From the NCBI RefSeq assembly GCF_001280005.1, contig NZ_LGDW01000079.1, positions 1-14,965 on the forward strand: a stretch of 14,965 nucleotides of DNA. The letters are read 5' to 3'. Positions 14,722 through 14,965 of the stretch are shown here, one piece after another. The notes under the pieces are model-generated. The model did not search any database. It was not told the origin of the DNA and worked only from the letters and a program-made list of their open reading frames with translations. This DNA is from Streptomyces sp. NRRL WC-3618. Lineage in GTDB: Bacteria > Actinomycetota > Actinomycetes > Streptomycetales > Streptomycetaceae. A program made the position numbers and the translations under genes. Positions within the stretch are counted from its first letter, which is position 1, and the number at the start of each line of letters is the position of its first letter.

Positions 14722-14800
14722 CTGGGGGCTACGCCCCCAGACCCCCCTCCGGCCCTGAACGGGCCTCGTCCTCAATCGCCGGACAGGCTAAAAACGCCCC
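14722..14800. repeat. Dispersed Streptomyces-type hairpin repeat
   Basis: Starts with a perfect hairpin (CTGGGGGC 14722-14729, loop TAC, GCCCCCAG 14733-14740). A second one follows (GGCCC 14751-14755 and GGGCC 14761-14765). Then come CCTCGTCCTCAATCGCCGGA and a short A-run. I recognise this order from memory as an abundant intergenic element in Streptomyces, often seen after genes. Copy number in this genome cannot be checked here. Confidence 0.6.
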
Positions 14801-14855
14801 TGGAACCGAAGAGCCGACCTTCCCCCCAGCCCCACCCACCCCCCCACAGCGACGG

Positions 14856-14914
14856 CAGGCCGCAGGCCGCAGGCCGCAGGCCGCAGGCCGCAGGCCGCAG
14901 GCCGCAGGCCGCAG
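14856..14914. repeat. 7-bp tandem repeat, 8 copies
   Basis: The unit CAGGCCG is repeated eight times without a mismatch from 14856 to 14911, followed by a partial CAG to 14914. Being perfect and short, it is prone to slippage, so copy number may differ among strains. It lies in non-coding DNA and each copy contains the self-complementary GGCC. Confidence 0.95.
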
Positions 14915-14965
14915 CAGGATGGTTCCGGCGGGCCCTCGACGGTAACTCGCAAGCATGCAGAGACG

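Larger units (their letters stand above)
14624..14965. other. 342-bp region without a gene, upstream of dapD
   Basis: No convincing coding frame. It contains a probable dapD -10 box (TAGGTT, minus strand, 14635-14630), a dispersed hairpin repeat (14722-14800) and a 7-bp tandem repeat (14856-14914). The open frame across the tandem repeat gives only low-complexity Leu-Arg-Pro-Ala-Ala-Cys-Gly copies and is not a gene. Confidence 0.6.

Noticed and set aside
13640..14758. Plus-strand open frame opposite dapD
   Set aside because: Antisense shadow; dapD has a full set of family features on the minus strand.
14856..14914. Tandem repeat considered as a CRISPR array
   Set aside because: Units are 7 bp with no spacers and no cas genes are nearby.

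Overview
The window looks like chromosomal DNA of a Streptomyces or close relative. Evidence: very high GC with G/C-ending codons, TAGRRT-like -10 boxes, an actinobacterial-type DapD, Tat and Sec exported hydrolases, and two intergenic repeat sequences that I recognise from memory as widespread in Streptomyces. No tRNA, rRNA, CRISPR array, integrase or insertion sequence is visible. All assignments come from reading the sequence and recalling families; no search was run.

Layout. 2-622 (+): end of a TerD-domain protein cut by the window edge. 697-1191 (-): FBP-domain zinc protein (EF-G-binding, FusB-like family), divergent from 1265-1843 (+), a TetR/AcrR regulator, and 1864-3177 (+), an SsfX3-like SGNH esterase. 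A perfect 23-bp palindrome at 1205-1227 overlaps the -35 boxes of both divergent promoters. 3174-4190 (-): ACC deaminase (acdS). Upstream of it, 4231-5097 (-) encodes a chimera: the start of an intein/Hint-like domain joined to the ligand-binding (FCD) half of a GntR regulator whose DNA-binding domain is missing. 5214-6654 (-): PhoX-type alkaline phosphatase with a Tat signal, broken by a one-base frameshift and preceded by a clear PHO-box repeat. 6906-8366 (-): helical protein of unknown function. 8856-10685 (+): secreted endonuclease/exonuclease/phosphatase-fold nuclease. 10700-12132 (-): ArsR-like regulator coupled to an SRPBCC (AHSA1-like) protein. 12289-13197 (+): dapA-family aldolase. 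13291-13515 (-): small secreted peptide. 13634-14623 (-): dapD. 14624-14965: non-coding, with a dispersed repeat and a 7-bp tandem repeat.

How the genes may work together. The TetR regulator probably controls itself, the esterase and the FBP gene from one operator. PhoX and the secreted nuclease fit a phosphate-scavenging theme: nuclease releases nucleotides and PhoX removes phosphate. PHO-box-like repeats lie before phoX (clear) and before the nuclease (weak). dapA and dapD encode steps of the lysine/diaminopimelate pathway but lie in separate, convergent units. The most unusual locus is the Hint-FCD chimera upstream of acdS. It lacks a normal intein Cys1, carries the block B Trp typical of class 3 inteins, has no C-terminal splicing blocks, and sits in visibly lower-GC DNA.
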